A DNA stretch of 64,000 nucleotides from DAIQRJ01 sp963708795 (lineage in GTDB: Bacteria > Actinomycetota > Actinomycetes > Propionibacteriales > DAIQRJ01): assembly GCA_963708795.1 (NCBI GenBank), contig CAVPUH010000009.1, positions 586,671 through 650,670 of the forward strand. Direction: 5' to 3'. This document shows, in pieces, positions 10,527-18,699 of the stretch (its first letter is position 1; each line of letters begins with the position of its first letter). Below the pieces are notes generated by a model that worked only from the letters and a program-made list of their open reading frames with translations, was not told the DNA's origin and did not search any database. Position numbers and translations under genes: made by a program.

Positions 10527-11288
10527 TCAGGTCGGCTCGACCACGCGCAGGCCCGGTGGCTCCGCGGCGCCAGCAGAGGTCCATCCGTGGAACTCGACCT
10601 CCAGGCTGAAGCGGTGGGCGAGGTAACGGTGGTCGGCGAGCGCGAGACGTCGCTCGTCGCCGGCCAGGGCGAGCCGGCGAACCAGGAGGAGGGGTCCGCC
10701 GGCGGCGATGTCGAGGGTGCGCGCGTCCGCGTCGGTCGCGATCCCCGCGGTGATCGTCTGCCGAACGGTCTCCACGACGTGACCGTCGCGGTGCAACGTC
10801 TGCCAGATGCCGTCGCGCTCGGCGTCGTCGCGGCTGATGCTCCCGGCGAACTCAGCCGGCACCCATTCGGACACGACGTCGAGCGGGACCTCGTCGACCG
10901 TCCGCACCGAGCGGCTGAACAGCGCGTCCCCCTCGAGGCCGAGGAGGGCGGCCGTCGCCGCTGGCGGCCGGTGATAGCCGAACTCGATCACCCGGCGGCT
11001 GGTGTGCCCACCGGCCTCCGCGACGGCGGAGGCCGCGTGCCGGAAGGTGCCGAGCGCGAGCTGCTGATGGAAGGACGCACCCACGACGAACCAACCCGAG
11101 CCGCGGCGCGACGAGACCAGGCCTTCGTCTCGGAGCAGCTCGAGGGCTCGCCGCACAGTCACCCGGCTGACCCCGTAACGCGCGCCGAGGCCGGCCTCGC
11201 TCTCGAGTTCGCCCGACTCGCCGACGTCGCCGAGGGCGATGCGTTCGCGCAACTCTTGGGCGAGCACGGCCCACCGTGCTGTCGTCAT
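10527..11288 (-). CDS. GntR family regulator, HutC/UTRA subfamily
   Basis: The 253-residue protein begins with a winged helix: LESEAGLGARYGVSRVTVRR and EGLVSSRRGSGWFV are the recognition helix and wing typical of GntR. A C-terminal UTRA ligand-binding domain follows, from about residue 85 to the end, with RTVDEVPLDVVSEWVP as the usual strand. Such regulators bind a small metabolite (often a sugar phosphate or amino-acid derivative) and release DNA. The ligand is unknown. I take the ATG at 11288; the frame is open to 11360, but that part has no domain match. It faces rmuC across a gap that holds an inverted repeat, so it may regulate itself and perhaps rmuC. Confidence 0.85.
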   Translation of the reverse strand: MTTARWAVLAQELRERIALGDVGESGELESEAGLGARYGVSRVTVRRALELLRDEGLVSSRRGSGWFVVGASFHQQLALGTFRHAASAVAEAGGHTSRRVIEFGYHRPPAATAALLGLEGDALFSRSVRTVDEVPLDVVSEWVPAEFAGSISRDDAERDGIWQTLHRDGHVVETVRQTITAGIATDADARTLDIAAGGPLLLVRRLALAGDERRLALADHRYLAHRFSLEVEFHGWTSAGAAEPPGLRVVEPT

Positions 11289-11360
11289 CTCGGCCGCCTT
11301 CGCTGGATTTCGAGTTGCGTGGTTCGAGTTGTCTGGTCGATCGCCCGAACTGTACCGCAA

Positions 11361-11397
11361 GTTGTCACTAAGTTGTATCGAACAAGATAGTGACCAC
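11361..11397. promoter_or_regulatory. Candidate operator: imperfect inverted repeat in the gntR-rmuC divergent region
   Basis: GTTGTCACTA (11361-11370) and TAGTGACCAC (11388-11397) are inverted copies matching at 9 of 10 positions, separated by 17 bases that contain TTGTATCGAACAA, itself partly symmetrical. This patch is strikingly AT-rich for the window and lies between the GntR regulator and rmuC, where both promoters should be. Binding by the adjacent GntR protein is an inference from position and symmetry. Confidence 0.5.
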
Positions 11398-11460
11398 TAT
11401 CCGGCTCGCCATTTCCCAGGTCCCGGGCGATCTGTCGGCGCTTCCTGCGATGGTCCGGTC

Positions 11461-12648
11461 ATGAGCCCCACCACGTTGCTGGTCGTCCTGCTCGCCCTCG
11501 CGCTCGGACTGGCCGTCGGCATCCTGATCGGATCCGGCCTCCTCCGGCGCGACCACGCGACAGTGGCCGATCACGTCGAGGCCACGGCGGTAGCGGCCGA
11601 GCGGATCGTGGCACCGGTCGGCCAGAGCCTGGACCGGTTCGAGATCCGGCTGCGCGAGCTCGAGCGCGAGACGGTGGCCGGTCGAGCGGCACTCACCGGG
11701 CAGCTCGACGCCGTGCGCCGATCGGGTGACGACCTTCGCCGGGAGGCCGCCGGCCTCACCGACGCCATGCGGAAGCCGCAGGCGCGCGGCCAGTGGGGCG
11801 AACTGCAGTTGCAGCGCACCGTCGAGGCTGCCGGCCTCAAGTCACGGGTCGACTTCGACACCCAGACCACCTACACCGACGCCGACGGGCGCCACCGGCC
11901 CGACATGGTCGTCCATCTGCCGGGCGGCAAGCACGTGGCGGTCGACAGCAAGGTCCCGCTGGCCGCTTTCATCGACGCGGGCGACACCGACGACCCGGAC
12001 GAGCAGGCCGGTCTCCGCGCGTCGCACGCCCGTCATGTCCGGGCCCACGTGGACGGCCTGGCGTCCAAGCGGTATTGGACGAAGGTCCCGACGACGCCTG
12101 AGTTCGTCGTCATGTTCCTGCCCGGCGAGTCGTTCCTGTCCACCGCGCTCGACGCCGATCCGACCCTGCTCGAGTACGCGTTCAGCCGGAAGGTCGTCCC
12201 GGCCACCCCGACGACCCTGGTGGCGCTGTTGCGGACGGTGTCGCTGGGTTGGCAGCAGGCGGCGCTGACCGACAACGCCCGCGAGGTGTTCGAGTTGGCC
12301 CGGGAGATGTACGAGCGACTCGGCGTCTTCGCCGGCCATCTCGGACGTGTCGGCCGGTCGCTGGACTCGTCGGTCTCGGCGTACAACTCGGCGGTGGGGT
12401 CACTCGAGGAACGGCTACTCGTGAGCGCCCGGCGGCTGGCCAGCCTCGACATCGCCGACGCGGCGCTCACCGAACCGGCTCCCGTGACGGCGACGACGCG
12501 TCGGCTGTCGGCCCACGAATTGCTACGCGTGGCGGATCCGAGCGCTGTCGACCCGGCGCGGCTCGCCGATCTGGCCGATCTCGCCGACGATGCCAGTCAC
12601 GACGGCGGCCCCGGTCAGGCCGGTGAGCGCAGGCGGAGCGTGAGCTGA
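11461..12648 (+). CDS. rmuC: DNA recombination protein RmuC
   Basis: The 395-residue protein starts with a transmembrane anchor (LLVVLLALALGLAVGILIGS). A coiled-coil stretch rich in Glu and Arg follows (residues 40-110), then the RmuC nuclease-like core: GQWGELQLQRTVEAAGL, RPDMVVHLPGGKHVAVDSKV, with Asp and Lys in a PD-(D/E)xK-like arrangement, and YWTKVPTTPEFVVMFLPGE. RmuC limits inversions between short repeats and acts in genome stability. The ATG at 11461 is preferred because the anchor follows at once; the open frame upstream to 11239 crosses the regulatory gap. The C-terminus ends in low-complexity Asp/Ala sequence and stops four bases before the convergent hypothetical gene. Confidence 0.9.
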   Translation: MSPTTLLVVLLALALGLAVGILIGSGLLRRDHATVADHVEATAVAAERIVAPVGQSLDRFEIRLRELERETVAGRAALTGQLDAVRRSGDDLRREAAGLTDAMRKPQARGQWGELQLQRTVEAAGLKSRVDFDTQTTYTDADGRHRPDMVVHLPGGKHVAVDSKVPLAAFIDAGDTDDPDEQAGLRASHARHVRAHVDGLASKRYWTKVPTTPEFVVMFLPGESFLSTALDADPTLLEYAFSRKVVPATPTTLVALLRTVSLGWQQAALTDNAREVFELAREMYERLGVFAGHLGRVGRSLDSSVSAYNSAVGSLEERLLVSARRLASLDIADAALTEPAPVTATTRRLSAHELLRVADPSAVDPARLADLADLADDASHDGGPGQAGERRRSVS

Positions 12649-12652
12649 CCGC

Positions 12653-13059
12653 TCAGCGCACTCGCTTGTTGTGCACGGTGACGCGGGTCGGGTCGATGAT
12701 CTCGATCCGCCGGGCGTCGCCGTCCGCGAGTTCCATGGCTCGGCGCCATACGAGCGGGTTGACCTGCACGACGTGTACGTCGCTGTCGACACCGTCATCG
12801 GTGCTGCCGGCCACGTCGGCGACTTCAGCGACCGGTTCGTCGTCTGGGACCTGCGGTGGCGGGACGGCTCCTCCACCGAGGGCGGCGACGCGTCCTCGTC
12901 CGCCGGAGGCATCGAGACGTCCGCGGCTGCGCTCGGGCCCGACCCGGGCTCGTCCACGAGATCGTCGACGACATCGACGGTGCCTGCCGCCGGATGCTCG
13001 GACAGCACCACCGGCGCCTGGTCAACGGGTGAGCGGCCCACCGAGAACGGATCCCACAT
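12653..13059 (-). CDS. Conserved-looking hypothetical protein (frameshifted in this sequence)
   Basis: Two frames on the minus strand read as one acidic protein of about 135 residues. The first starts MWDPFSVG and continues with a Pro/Glu/Asp-rich linker. The second contains VHVVQVNPLVWRRAMELADG, then DARRIEIIDPTRVTVHNKRV and a stop at 12653. The C-terminal block looks like a folded motif and has the better codon pattern in its own frame. The switch lies at about 12880-12890 and needs one added base (or two removed), the opposite sense to most other slips in this window. I do not recognise a named domain. It lies between ispH and rmuC and is convergent with rmuC. Confidence 0.55.
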
Positions 13060-13128
13060 CTGCCCGAGACTAGGTGACGCCGATCGTCCCGGCGCTCCGA
13101 CGCCCCGACCGGGGCAGCAGTCGGTCGT

Positions 13129-14103
13129 TCAGCGCGTGCTGTGTCCGGCGTCCTTGAGGTCACGACGCAACTCGGGCGGAAGCGCGAAGATCAGGCTCTC
13201 GTCGGCCGTTCGCACTTCCTCGGCGGCGGGATAGCCACGCTCCTCGAGGAAGTCGAGCACGCCACGCACGAGCTCGTCCGGCACCGATGCGCCGCTGGTC
13301 ACGCCGACCACGAACACGCCGTCGAGCCACGTCGGATCGATCTCACCGACGTTGTCGACCCGGTAGGACGCCTTCGCGCCGGCATCGAGTGCGACTTCGA
13401 CGAGCCGGACCGAGTTGGACGAGTTCGACGATCCGACGACGATCACGAGGTCGGCCTGAGCCGCGATCTCCTTCACGGCGACCTGGCGGTTCTGGGTGGC
13501 GTAGCAGATGTCGTCGGACGGCGGGTCGAGCAGCTGCGGGAACTTGGCCCGGATCGCGTCGACCGTGTCCATCGTCTCGTCGACCGAGAGCGTGGTCTGG
13601 GACAGCCAGGCGACCTTCCCGGGATCCCGCACGACCACGTCGGCGACGTCGTCCGGTCGCTCGACGAGGGTGATGTTGGCGGGCGCCTCCCCCGCCGTGC
13701 CCTCGACCTCCTCATGGCCGGAGTGACCGATCAGCAGGATGTCGTAGTCGTCGGCGGCGAACCGCTTCGCCTCGTGGTGGACCTTGGTGACGAGCGGGCA
13801 GGTGGCGTCGATCGTCTTGAGCTGCATCGCGCGCGCCTGGGCATGCACCATCGGCGAGACGCCGTGCGCCGAGAAGACGGTGACCGAGCCCTCGGGCACG
13901 TCGTCGAGCTCGTCGACGAAGATCGCTCCGCGAGCCTCCAAGTCCGCGACCACGTGCTTGTTGTGCACGATCTGCTTGCGCACATAGACGGGCGCGCCGT
14001 GGATGTCGAGCGCACGTTCGACGGTGATGACCGCCCGATCGACCCCGGCGCAGTAGCCGCGCGGGGCTGCGAGGAGAACTCTCCGGCCGGCTGCGTCACT
14101 CAT
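13129..14103 (-). CDS. ispH: 4-hydroxy-3-methylbut-2-enyl diphosphate reductase
   Basis: The 324-residue protein carries the three cysteines that hold the iron-sulfur cluster of IspH: PRGYCAGVDRA, DATCPLVTKVH and ICYATQNRQ. It also has the family phrases VHNKHVVADLEARGAIFVDE, VFSAHGVSP and VVGSSNSSNSVRLVE. It catalyses the last step of the MEP pathway, making IPP and DMAPP in the cytoplasm. I start at the ATG at 14103; the longer frame to 14166 has no domain content. Genes for other MEP steps are not nearby. It is divergent from xseA with about 105 bp between starts. Confidence 0.95.
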   Translation of the reverse strand: MSDAAGRRVLLAAPRGYCAGVDRAVITVERALDIHGAPVYVRKQIVHNKHVVADLEARGAIFVDELDDVPEGSVTVFSAHGVSPMVHAQARAMQLKTIDATCPLVTKVHHEAKRFAADDYDILLIGHSGHEEVEGTAGEAPANITLVERPDDVADVVVRDPGKVAWLSQTTLSVDETMDTVDAIRAKFPQLLDPPSDDICYATQNRQVAVKEIAAQADLVIVVGSSNSSNSVRLVEVALDAGAKASYRVDNVGEIDPTWLDGVFVVGVTSGASVPDELVRGVLDFLEERGYPAAEEVRTADESLIFALPPELRRDLKDAGHSTR

Positions 14104-14208
14104 CCGTCCATCGTAGGCAGCCTGCGGCCACCTGCTCGACCGGTGCGCCTGACGTGGGCTGTGCACGACGACCGGCGGTGTCGACGGCGACGGCTAGGGT
14201 CAGGCGCC

Positions 14209-15708
14209 ATGCCGGTCCCCAACTCCGCCGACGACCCGATGCCGGTCCGTCGAGTCTCGTCGGAGACGGCCCGGTGGATCGACAAGCTGGGCAGCGTCTG
14301 GATCGAGGGCCAGGTGGCGCAGCTCAAGAGCCGGGCCGGCTCGCCGATGGTGTGGATGACGCTGCGCGACACCGCCGCCGACATGTCCCTGCAGCTCACT
14401 GTGCGCCGCCAGGTGTTCGACGTCGTCGACCCTCCGGTCACCGAAGGCGCGAAGGTGATCGTGCACGCCAAAGCCGAGTTCTTCGCCACCCGGGGTTCGT
14501 TGTCGTTCGCCGTCCGGCAGATCCGCCCGGTCGGCGAGGGCCAGCTGCTGGCCCGGATCGAGCGCTCGAAGCGGTTGCTCGCGGCCGAGGGCTTGTTCGC
14601 TCCGGAACGCAAACGCCGACTGCCGTTTCTCCCGACCGTCATCGGCCTCGTGTGCGGGCGGGACTCCGCGGCCGAGCACGACGTCGTGCGCAACGCCGAG
14701 CTGCGATGGCCGGCCGTGCGGTTCGCGATTCGGAACGTTCCCGTCCAGGGTCCTCAGTCGGTGCCGGCGGTGATGGCGGCGTTGCACGAGCTGGACGCCG
14801 ACCCCGAGGTCGACGTCATCGTCCTCGCCCGCGGCGGGGGTTCGGTGGAGGACCTGTTGCCGTTCTCCGACGAAGGTCTCGTGCGAGTGGTGTTCGCCTG
14901 CTCGACCCCGGTGATCTCCGCCATCGGGCACGAGACGGACATGCCGCTTCTGGATCTGGTGGCTGACGTCCGCGCGTCGACGCCCACCGACGCCGCCCGG
15001 CTGCTCGTGCCGGATGTCGCCGAGGAACTCGCCGGTGTCAGCGACGCCCAACTCCGGCTCCGGCGGGCGGTGACCCACCTCGTCGAGCGACACTCGACCG
15101 ATCTCGCCTCGCTCCGGGCCCGTCCCGCCCTGAGCGATCCACACTCGCTGCTGCGCGCCCGCGACGGGGAGATCGGGGATCTGATCACCCGGGTCGGCAG
15201 CTCGTTGCGGAACCGGCTCGACCGCGCGGCCGACGACGTCGGACACCAGCGGGCCCGCGTCCGGGCACTCTCGCCCTTGGCCACTCTCGAACGCGGCTAT
15301 GCCCTGGTGACCACGGGCCGGGGCGTCGTCGTCACCGATGCCGGCGAGGTCGTGAGCGGCGAGAACATCGACGTCCGGCTCGCCCGCGGCCGACTGACCG
15401 CGCAGGTGATCGACACCAGCGAGCCGACCGGGGCAGCCCGCGTCGGTCCCGATACCGACGTCCGACTCAGGAGCCCGCCCATGACCCAAACCACCGACGG
15501 CACCCCCACGCTCGGCTACGAGCAGGCGCGCGCCGAACTCGTCGACACCGTGCGACGCCTGGAGCAGGGCGGGAGCACGCTCGAGGAGTCGATCAGTCTG
15601 TGGGAACGCGGGGAGGAACTCGCCGGGATCTGTCAGACCTGGCTCGACGGAGCCAAGGCTCGACTGGACGAGGCGATCGCCGCGAGATCGGCGAACACCG
15701 AACGCTGA
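14209..15708 (+). CDS. xseA: Exodeoxyribonuclease VII, large and small subunits in one open frame (XseA-XseB)
   Basis: A single 499-codon frame first encodes XseA. The OB-fold includes VWIEGQVAQLKSR and MVWMTLRDTAADMS. The catalytic region includes DVIVLARGGGSVEDLLPF, SAIGHETDMPLLDLVADVRA and STPTDAARLLVP. A coiled-coil tail ends in SPLATLERGYALVT. About 25 residues of linker then run without a stop into XseB: GYEQARAELVDTVRRLEQGG and LEESISLWERGEEL. ExoVII degrades single-stranded DNA and contains several XseB copies per XseA. The ATG at 14209 has AGGGTCAGG just upstream. In the +1 frame a TGA overlaps the internal XseB ATG, so a normal overlapping gene pair disturbed by one indel is the alternative to a true fusion. 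Confidence 0.85.
   Translation: MPVPNSADDPMPVRRVSSETARWIDKLGSVWIEGQVAQLKSRAGSPMVWMTLRDTAADMSLQLTVRRQVFDVVDPPVTEGAKVIVHAKAEFFATRGSLSFAVRQIRPVGEGQLLARIERSKRLLAAEGLFAPERKRRLPFLPTVIGLVCGRDSAAEHDVVRNAELRWPAVRFAIRNVPVQGPQSVPAVMAALHELDADPEVDVIVLARGGGSVEDLLPFSDEGLVRVVFACSTPVISAIGHETDMPLLDLVADVRASTPTDAARLLVPDVAEELAGVSDAQLRLRRAVTHLVERHSTDLASLRARPALSDPHSLLRARDGEIGDLITRVGSSLRNRLDRAADDVGHQRARVRALSPLATLERGYALVTTGRGVVVTDAGEVVSGENIDVRLARGRLTAQVIDTSEPTGAARVGPDTDVRLRSPPMTQTTDGTPTLGYEQARAELVDTVRRLEQGGSTLEESISLWERGEELAGICQTWLDGAKARLDEAIAARSANTER
15481..15708 (+). CDS. xseB: Exodeoxyribonuclease VII small subunit, possible independent internal start
   Basis: Inside the long XseA-XseB frame, the ATG at 15481 has AGGAG seven bases upstream, a better ribosome site than many real starts here. 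From this ATG a 75-residue XseB-sized protein is read: TPTLGYEQARAELVDTVRRL, then GSTLEESISLWERGEELAG and a helical end, the full small-subunit helix pair. If used, the same DNA would give both the fused chain and free XseB, which fits the need for excess small subunit in ExoVII. Whether the upstream reading truly lacks a stop needs the frame to be confirmed. Confidence 0.7.
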   Translation: MTQTTDGTPTLGYEQARAELVDTVRRLEQGGSTLEESISLWERGEELAGICQTWLDGAKARLDEAIAARSANTER

Positions 15709-15729
15709 CGGGCAGCCCATCCGGGCACG

Positions 15730-16539
15730 TCAATGGCCGAGCGACGGCTCGCCGACGAGGCCGTCTTCGCCGGCGCCGGCAAGGAGCGTGCTGATCGTCC
15801 GTGTCCCGTGCATCCGGTCGACGCCGAGCATCTGCGCGCACGCCGCCGTGGCCCAGGCGTGGAACACGCGGAAGCGGCGCACCATCTTGTGACCGTCGCG
15901 GCGGACCTCGACCCGCGCCACCAGTACTCCGGCCTCACGGGCGCGGGCTGCGAACGCGTAGGACTCCGCGGCCGACGTCACCGCATCGAGCGTCCCATGG
16001 GCGATGAACAGCGATCGGCCGGCCAGCGGCGCGACCGAGTCGTCCGGCTCGATCCAGGGAGCCAGCGCGACGACACCGACCACGTTCGGATGATCGGCGA
16101 CATGGATCGCGGTGCGGCCGCCCATCGAGTGCCCGACCAACACGATCGGGGCCGACGGGTCGTGGTCGGTGATCCGCGTGAGCACCTGGCGCGCGTCGAC
16201 GACCGGGTCGGGTACGGCCCCGTCCAGACCGTTCCATCCCATCACGCGATGGCGGACGAGGCTGACGACGACTCGGCGGAGCGCGAGCATCCGGACGAGG
16301 TGCCAGTACAGCCAGAGCATCCGGAGGTACCCGGGGTCGATCGGCCACTCCGGGATGATGCTGCGTTCCATCCCGCCGTGGAAGATGACGATGCGCGGCC
16401 GATCGGAGCGACGGCCGGGATGCCGCCTCGGCGGGCTGGTGATGACGGTCGGGTGCTGTCGAGCGGGCAGGAATCGCCGAAGGTCCCGGATCTCGCGCAG
16501 TCGCACGCCCCTACTCTGCACCCAGCTGCCGAGCGCCAT
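15730..16539 (-). CDS. Alpha/beta hydrolase
   Basis: The 269-residue protein has an alpha/beta hydrolase core. An oxyanion-region strand RPRIVIFHGGMERSIIPEWP is followed by the nucleophile elbow IVLVGHSMGGRTAIHVADHP (GHSMG), then FIAHGTLDAVTSAAES with a likely acidic residue, and RRDGHKMVRRFRVFH with the catalytic His. Members hydrolyse esters, lipids or small amides; the substrate cannot be told. No signal peptide is clear from the chosen ATG at 16539, although other starts are possible in the open frame that extends to 16830. The gene is divergent from the M4 peptidase gene with 52 bp between starts, so their promoters must overlap or lie within coding sequence. Confidence 0.8.
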   Translation of the reverse strand: MALGSWVQSRGVRLREIRDLRRFLPARQHPTVITSPPRRHPGRRSDRPRIVIFHGGMERSIIPEWPIDPGYLRMLWLYWHLVRMLALRRVVVSLVRHRVMGWNGLDGAVPDPVVDARQVLTRITDHDPSAPIVLVGHSMGGRTAIHVADHPNVVGVVALAPWIEPDDSVAPLAGRSLFIAHGTLDAVTSAAESYAFAARAREAGVLVARVEVRRDGHKMVRRFRVFHAWATAACAQMLGVDRMHGTRTISTLLAGAGEDGLVGEPSLGH

Positions 16540-16591
16540 GACTGTCGGTGCGCAACGGCATGATGGATCGTCACGTGAAGAGGAGATTTCG

Positions 16592-17665
16592 ATGACACAT
16601 ATGGGCATCGTCCCGCCGTACGTCCTGTCCGCCCTGCTGTCGACGCTGTCACCCGACGACACCGACGCCGATCGCGTGATCGCCGATTCCCTGCATCGGG
16701 CGCTGGCCGGGACGGTCGACAAGCACAGCCTCGCCGAGACGCTGACGCCACCGACCGCACGCCCGACCGAGCCCGTGGCCGGATCCGAGAGCCCCCACCG
16801 GACGATCTCCACCGCCGCGAACACCGACACCCTTCCGGGTACGAAGGTGCGCGGCGAGGGCGAGCCGGAGACCCAGGACGCCGCGGTCGACGAGGCCTAC
16901 ACCGGGCTCGGGGCCACCTGGCAGCTCTACCACGATGTGTTCGCCCGCGACTCGATCGACGGGATGGGACTGCCGCTGCTCGCGACCGTCCACTACGAGG
17001 AGAACTACGACAACGCGTTCTTCGACGGCACTCAGATGGTCTTCGGCGACGGGGACGGCCAGTACTTCAATCGCTTCACCATTCCGCTCGACGTCGTCGG
17101 TCACGAACTGAGCCACGGTGTCGTGGCCGCGACGGCGAACCTCGAGTACGAGGGTCAGTCGGGTGCGCTGAACGAGTCGATGGCCGACTGCTTCGGCAGC
17201 ATGGTGAAGCAGTACGACCTCGGTCAGGATGTCGACGAGGCCGACTGGATCATCGGTGCCGGGCTGTTCACCGACGCCGTCCACGGTGTCGGGCTTCGCA
17301 GCATGAAGGCACCGGGCACGGCCTACGACGATCCCGCGCTGGGCAAGGACCCGCAGCCCGACAGCATGGCCGGCTACGTCGAGACCACCGACGACGACGG
17401 CGGCGTCCACCTCAACTCGGGAATCCCCAACCGGGCCTTCTATCTCGCCGCGACCGGCATCGGCGGTACGTCGTGGACCGGCGCCGGCCGGGTCTGGTAC
17501 GCCGCCCTCACCAGCGGCAAGGTCGAGTCGTCCGCACAGTTCGCCGACTTCGCCCAGGTCACCGTCGACACCGCCGCCGAGATCTTCGGCGCCGACTCCA
17601 GCGAGCACGGCGCCGTCGCGAACGCCTGGTCGACCGTCGGGGTTCAGCCCGAACCCGCCGTGTGA
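16592..17665 (+). CDS. Protealysin-like M4 family metallopeptidase
   Basis: The 357-residue protein has the M4 (thermolysin) zinc site. DVVGHELSHGVV gives HExxH at about residues 171-175, ALNESMADCFG gives the third ligand Glu, and DDGGVHLNSGIPNRAFYLAA carries the transition-state His. The N-terminus reads MGIVPPYVLSALL, matching the short protealysin-type propeptide with its conserved PPY, instead of a Sec signal and long FTP/PepSY propeptide. Protealysin-like enzymes are often cytoplasmic or exported by unusual routes. The ATG at 16592 has AGGAG six bases upstream. The usual protealysin inhibitor partner (emfourin) is not next to it; the following gene is an SDR. Confidence 0.9.
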   Translation: MTHMGIVPPYVLSALLSTLSPDDTDADRVIADSLHRALAGTVDKHSLAETLTPPTARPTEPVAGSESPHRTISTAANTDTLPGTKVRGEGEPETQDAAVDEAYTGLGATWQLYHDVFARDSIDGMGLPLLATVHYEENYDNAFFDGTQMVFGDGDGQYFNRFTIPLDVVGHELSHGVVAATANLEYEGQSGALNESMADCFGSMVKQYDLGQDVDEADWIIGAGLFTDAVHGVGLRSMKAPGTAYDDPALGKDPQPDSMAGYVETTDDDGGVHLNSGIPNRAFYLAATGIGGTSWTGAGRVWYAALTSGKVESSAQFADFAQVTVDTAAEIFGADSSEHGAVANAWSTVGVQPEPAV

Positions 17666-17678
17666 CATCGTCGCCGAC

Positions 17679-18440
17679 GTGACGTTGGCGGCGACGAGGG
17701 TCTGGCTGGTCGGTGCGTCGAGCGGGATCGGCGCGGCCCTGGCGAACGAATTGGCCGACCGTGGCGCCGTGGTGGCCGTGTCCGCGCGCCGACTCGATCT
17801 GCTCGAACAGGTCGCCGGTGACCGCATGCTGGCGCGACGATGCGACGTGACGTCGATCGAGGACGTCCACGCCGCCGCCGACGCGGTCGTCGATGCCCTC
17901 GGTGGGCTCGACCTCGTCATCGTGGCGGCGGGGATATCGCGACCTATCGACGCGCGGCGCTTCGACGCGAGTGCCGTCGCCGAGGTGATGAACGTGAACG
18001 TCGTCGGGACGGCGAATGTCATCGAGGCGACGCTGCCACGGCTGCTGGCTCAGGGATCCGGCGCATTCGCGGCGATCGCGTCGATAGCGGGCTACCGCGG
18101 CATCCCCGGGCTGGAGGCGTACGGCGCTTCCAAGGCTGCGCAGATCAGCATGCTCGAGTCCCTCCGCACGTCGATCCGCGGAAGCGGGGTCGAGGTCGTG
18201 ACGATCACGCCCGGGTGGGTCGAGAGCGAGATGACAGCGGGAATCGGCCGCCAGTCGTTCATGGTGAGCGCCGACGAGGCCGCGTCCACGATCGCCGACG
18301 GGCTCGAACGCAACCGGGTGGAGATCGTTTTCCCGTTTCCCCTGGCGGTCGCCGGCAAGGTCGCGCGCCTCGTCCCGCAGAGGTTGTGGTCGGCGGCGTG
18401 GCAGAAGAACCGGCGGCGCTGGTCGGGCGGGCCCAGCTGA
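17679..18440 (+). CDS. Short-chain dehydrogenase/reductase
   Basis: The 253-residue protein is a classical SDR. The cofactor loop is VWLVGASSGIGAALANELAD, the acidic tip is CDVTSIEDV, the structural motif is VIVAAGISRP, and the catalytic set is the Ser in IASIAGYRG plus YGASKAAQISML (Tyr-xxx-Lys). PGWVESEM follows as expected. It should oxidise or reduce an alcohol/ketone with NAD(P); the substrate is unknown. The C-terminal AGKVARLVPQRLWSAAWQKN is basic and amphipathic, which could sit on a membrane. The GTG start is 13 bases after the M4 peptidase stop, so the two are probably co-transcribed although no clear Shine-Dalgarno is present. Confidence 0.85.
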   Translation: MTLAATRVWLVGASSGIGAALANELADRGAVVAVSARRLDLLEQVAGDRMLARRCDVTSIEDVHAAADAVVDALGGLDLVIVAAGISRPIDARRFDASAVAEVMNVNVVGTANVIEATLPRLLAQGSGAFAAIASIAGYRGIPGLEAYGASKAAQISMLESLRTSIRGSGVEVVTITPGWVESEMTAGIGRQSFMVSADEAASTIADGLERNRVEIVFPFPLAVAGKVARLVPQRLWSAAWQKNRRRWSGGPS

Positions 18441-18683
18441 GGTCGTGGCTCGACGGTGGTGTCGGCGTCGCTGCTGTGCAGTGGCGACGATCGCGGGCCC
18501 GCGCCCAGACCGGGACCTTTCACCCCGTGCAGATGGTCGACCGTTCCCGGGCAGGTCGAAGGTTGGAGCGCGCGGCGCTCGCTCCGCCGCGGGTGCAGCG
18601 TTAGATGTCCACACCCCAGCGGTTCGCTGATTTCTGTTACCTGCTTGGGGATAACTCGGGACTGTCGGTGGTGCGGATTAGTA

Positions 18684-18699
18684 TCGAACACATGTTGGA
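18684..18699. promoter_or_regulatory. LexA (SOS) box upstream of the DUF222/HNH gene
   Basis: TCGAACACATGTTGGA matches the actinobacterial LexA consensus TCGAAC-N4-GTTCGA at 11 of 12 defined positions. It lies in an AT-richer stretch exactly at the likely start of the degraded DUF222 gene. DUF222/13E12-type genes are known to be SOS-controlled in mycobacteria. Bases 18441-18683 contain no gene I can see. Confidence 0.7.

Noticed and set aside
11371..11390. Second LexA box (ATCGAAC half site) in the gntR-rmuC gap
   Set aside because: Only one half-site is present; the other half does not match GTTCGA.
12671..13234. Plus-strand open frame of 187 codons opposite the hypothetical gene
   Set aside because: The minus-strand reading gives a coherent C-terminal motif (VTVHN region) and fits the convergent layout; the plus frame looks like its shadow and runs into ispH.
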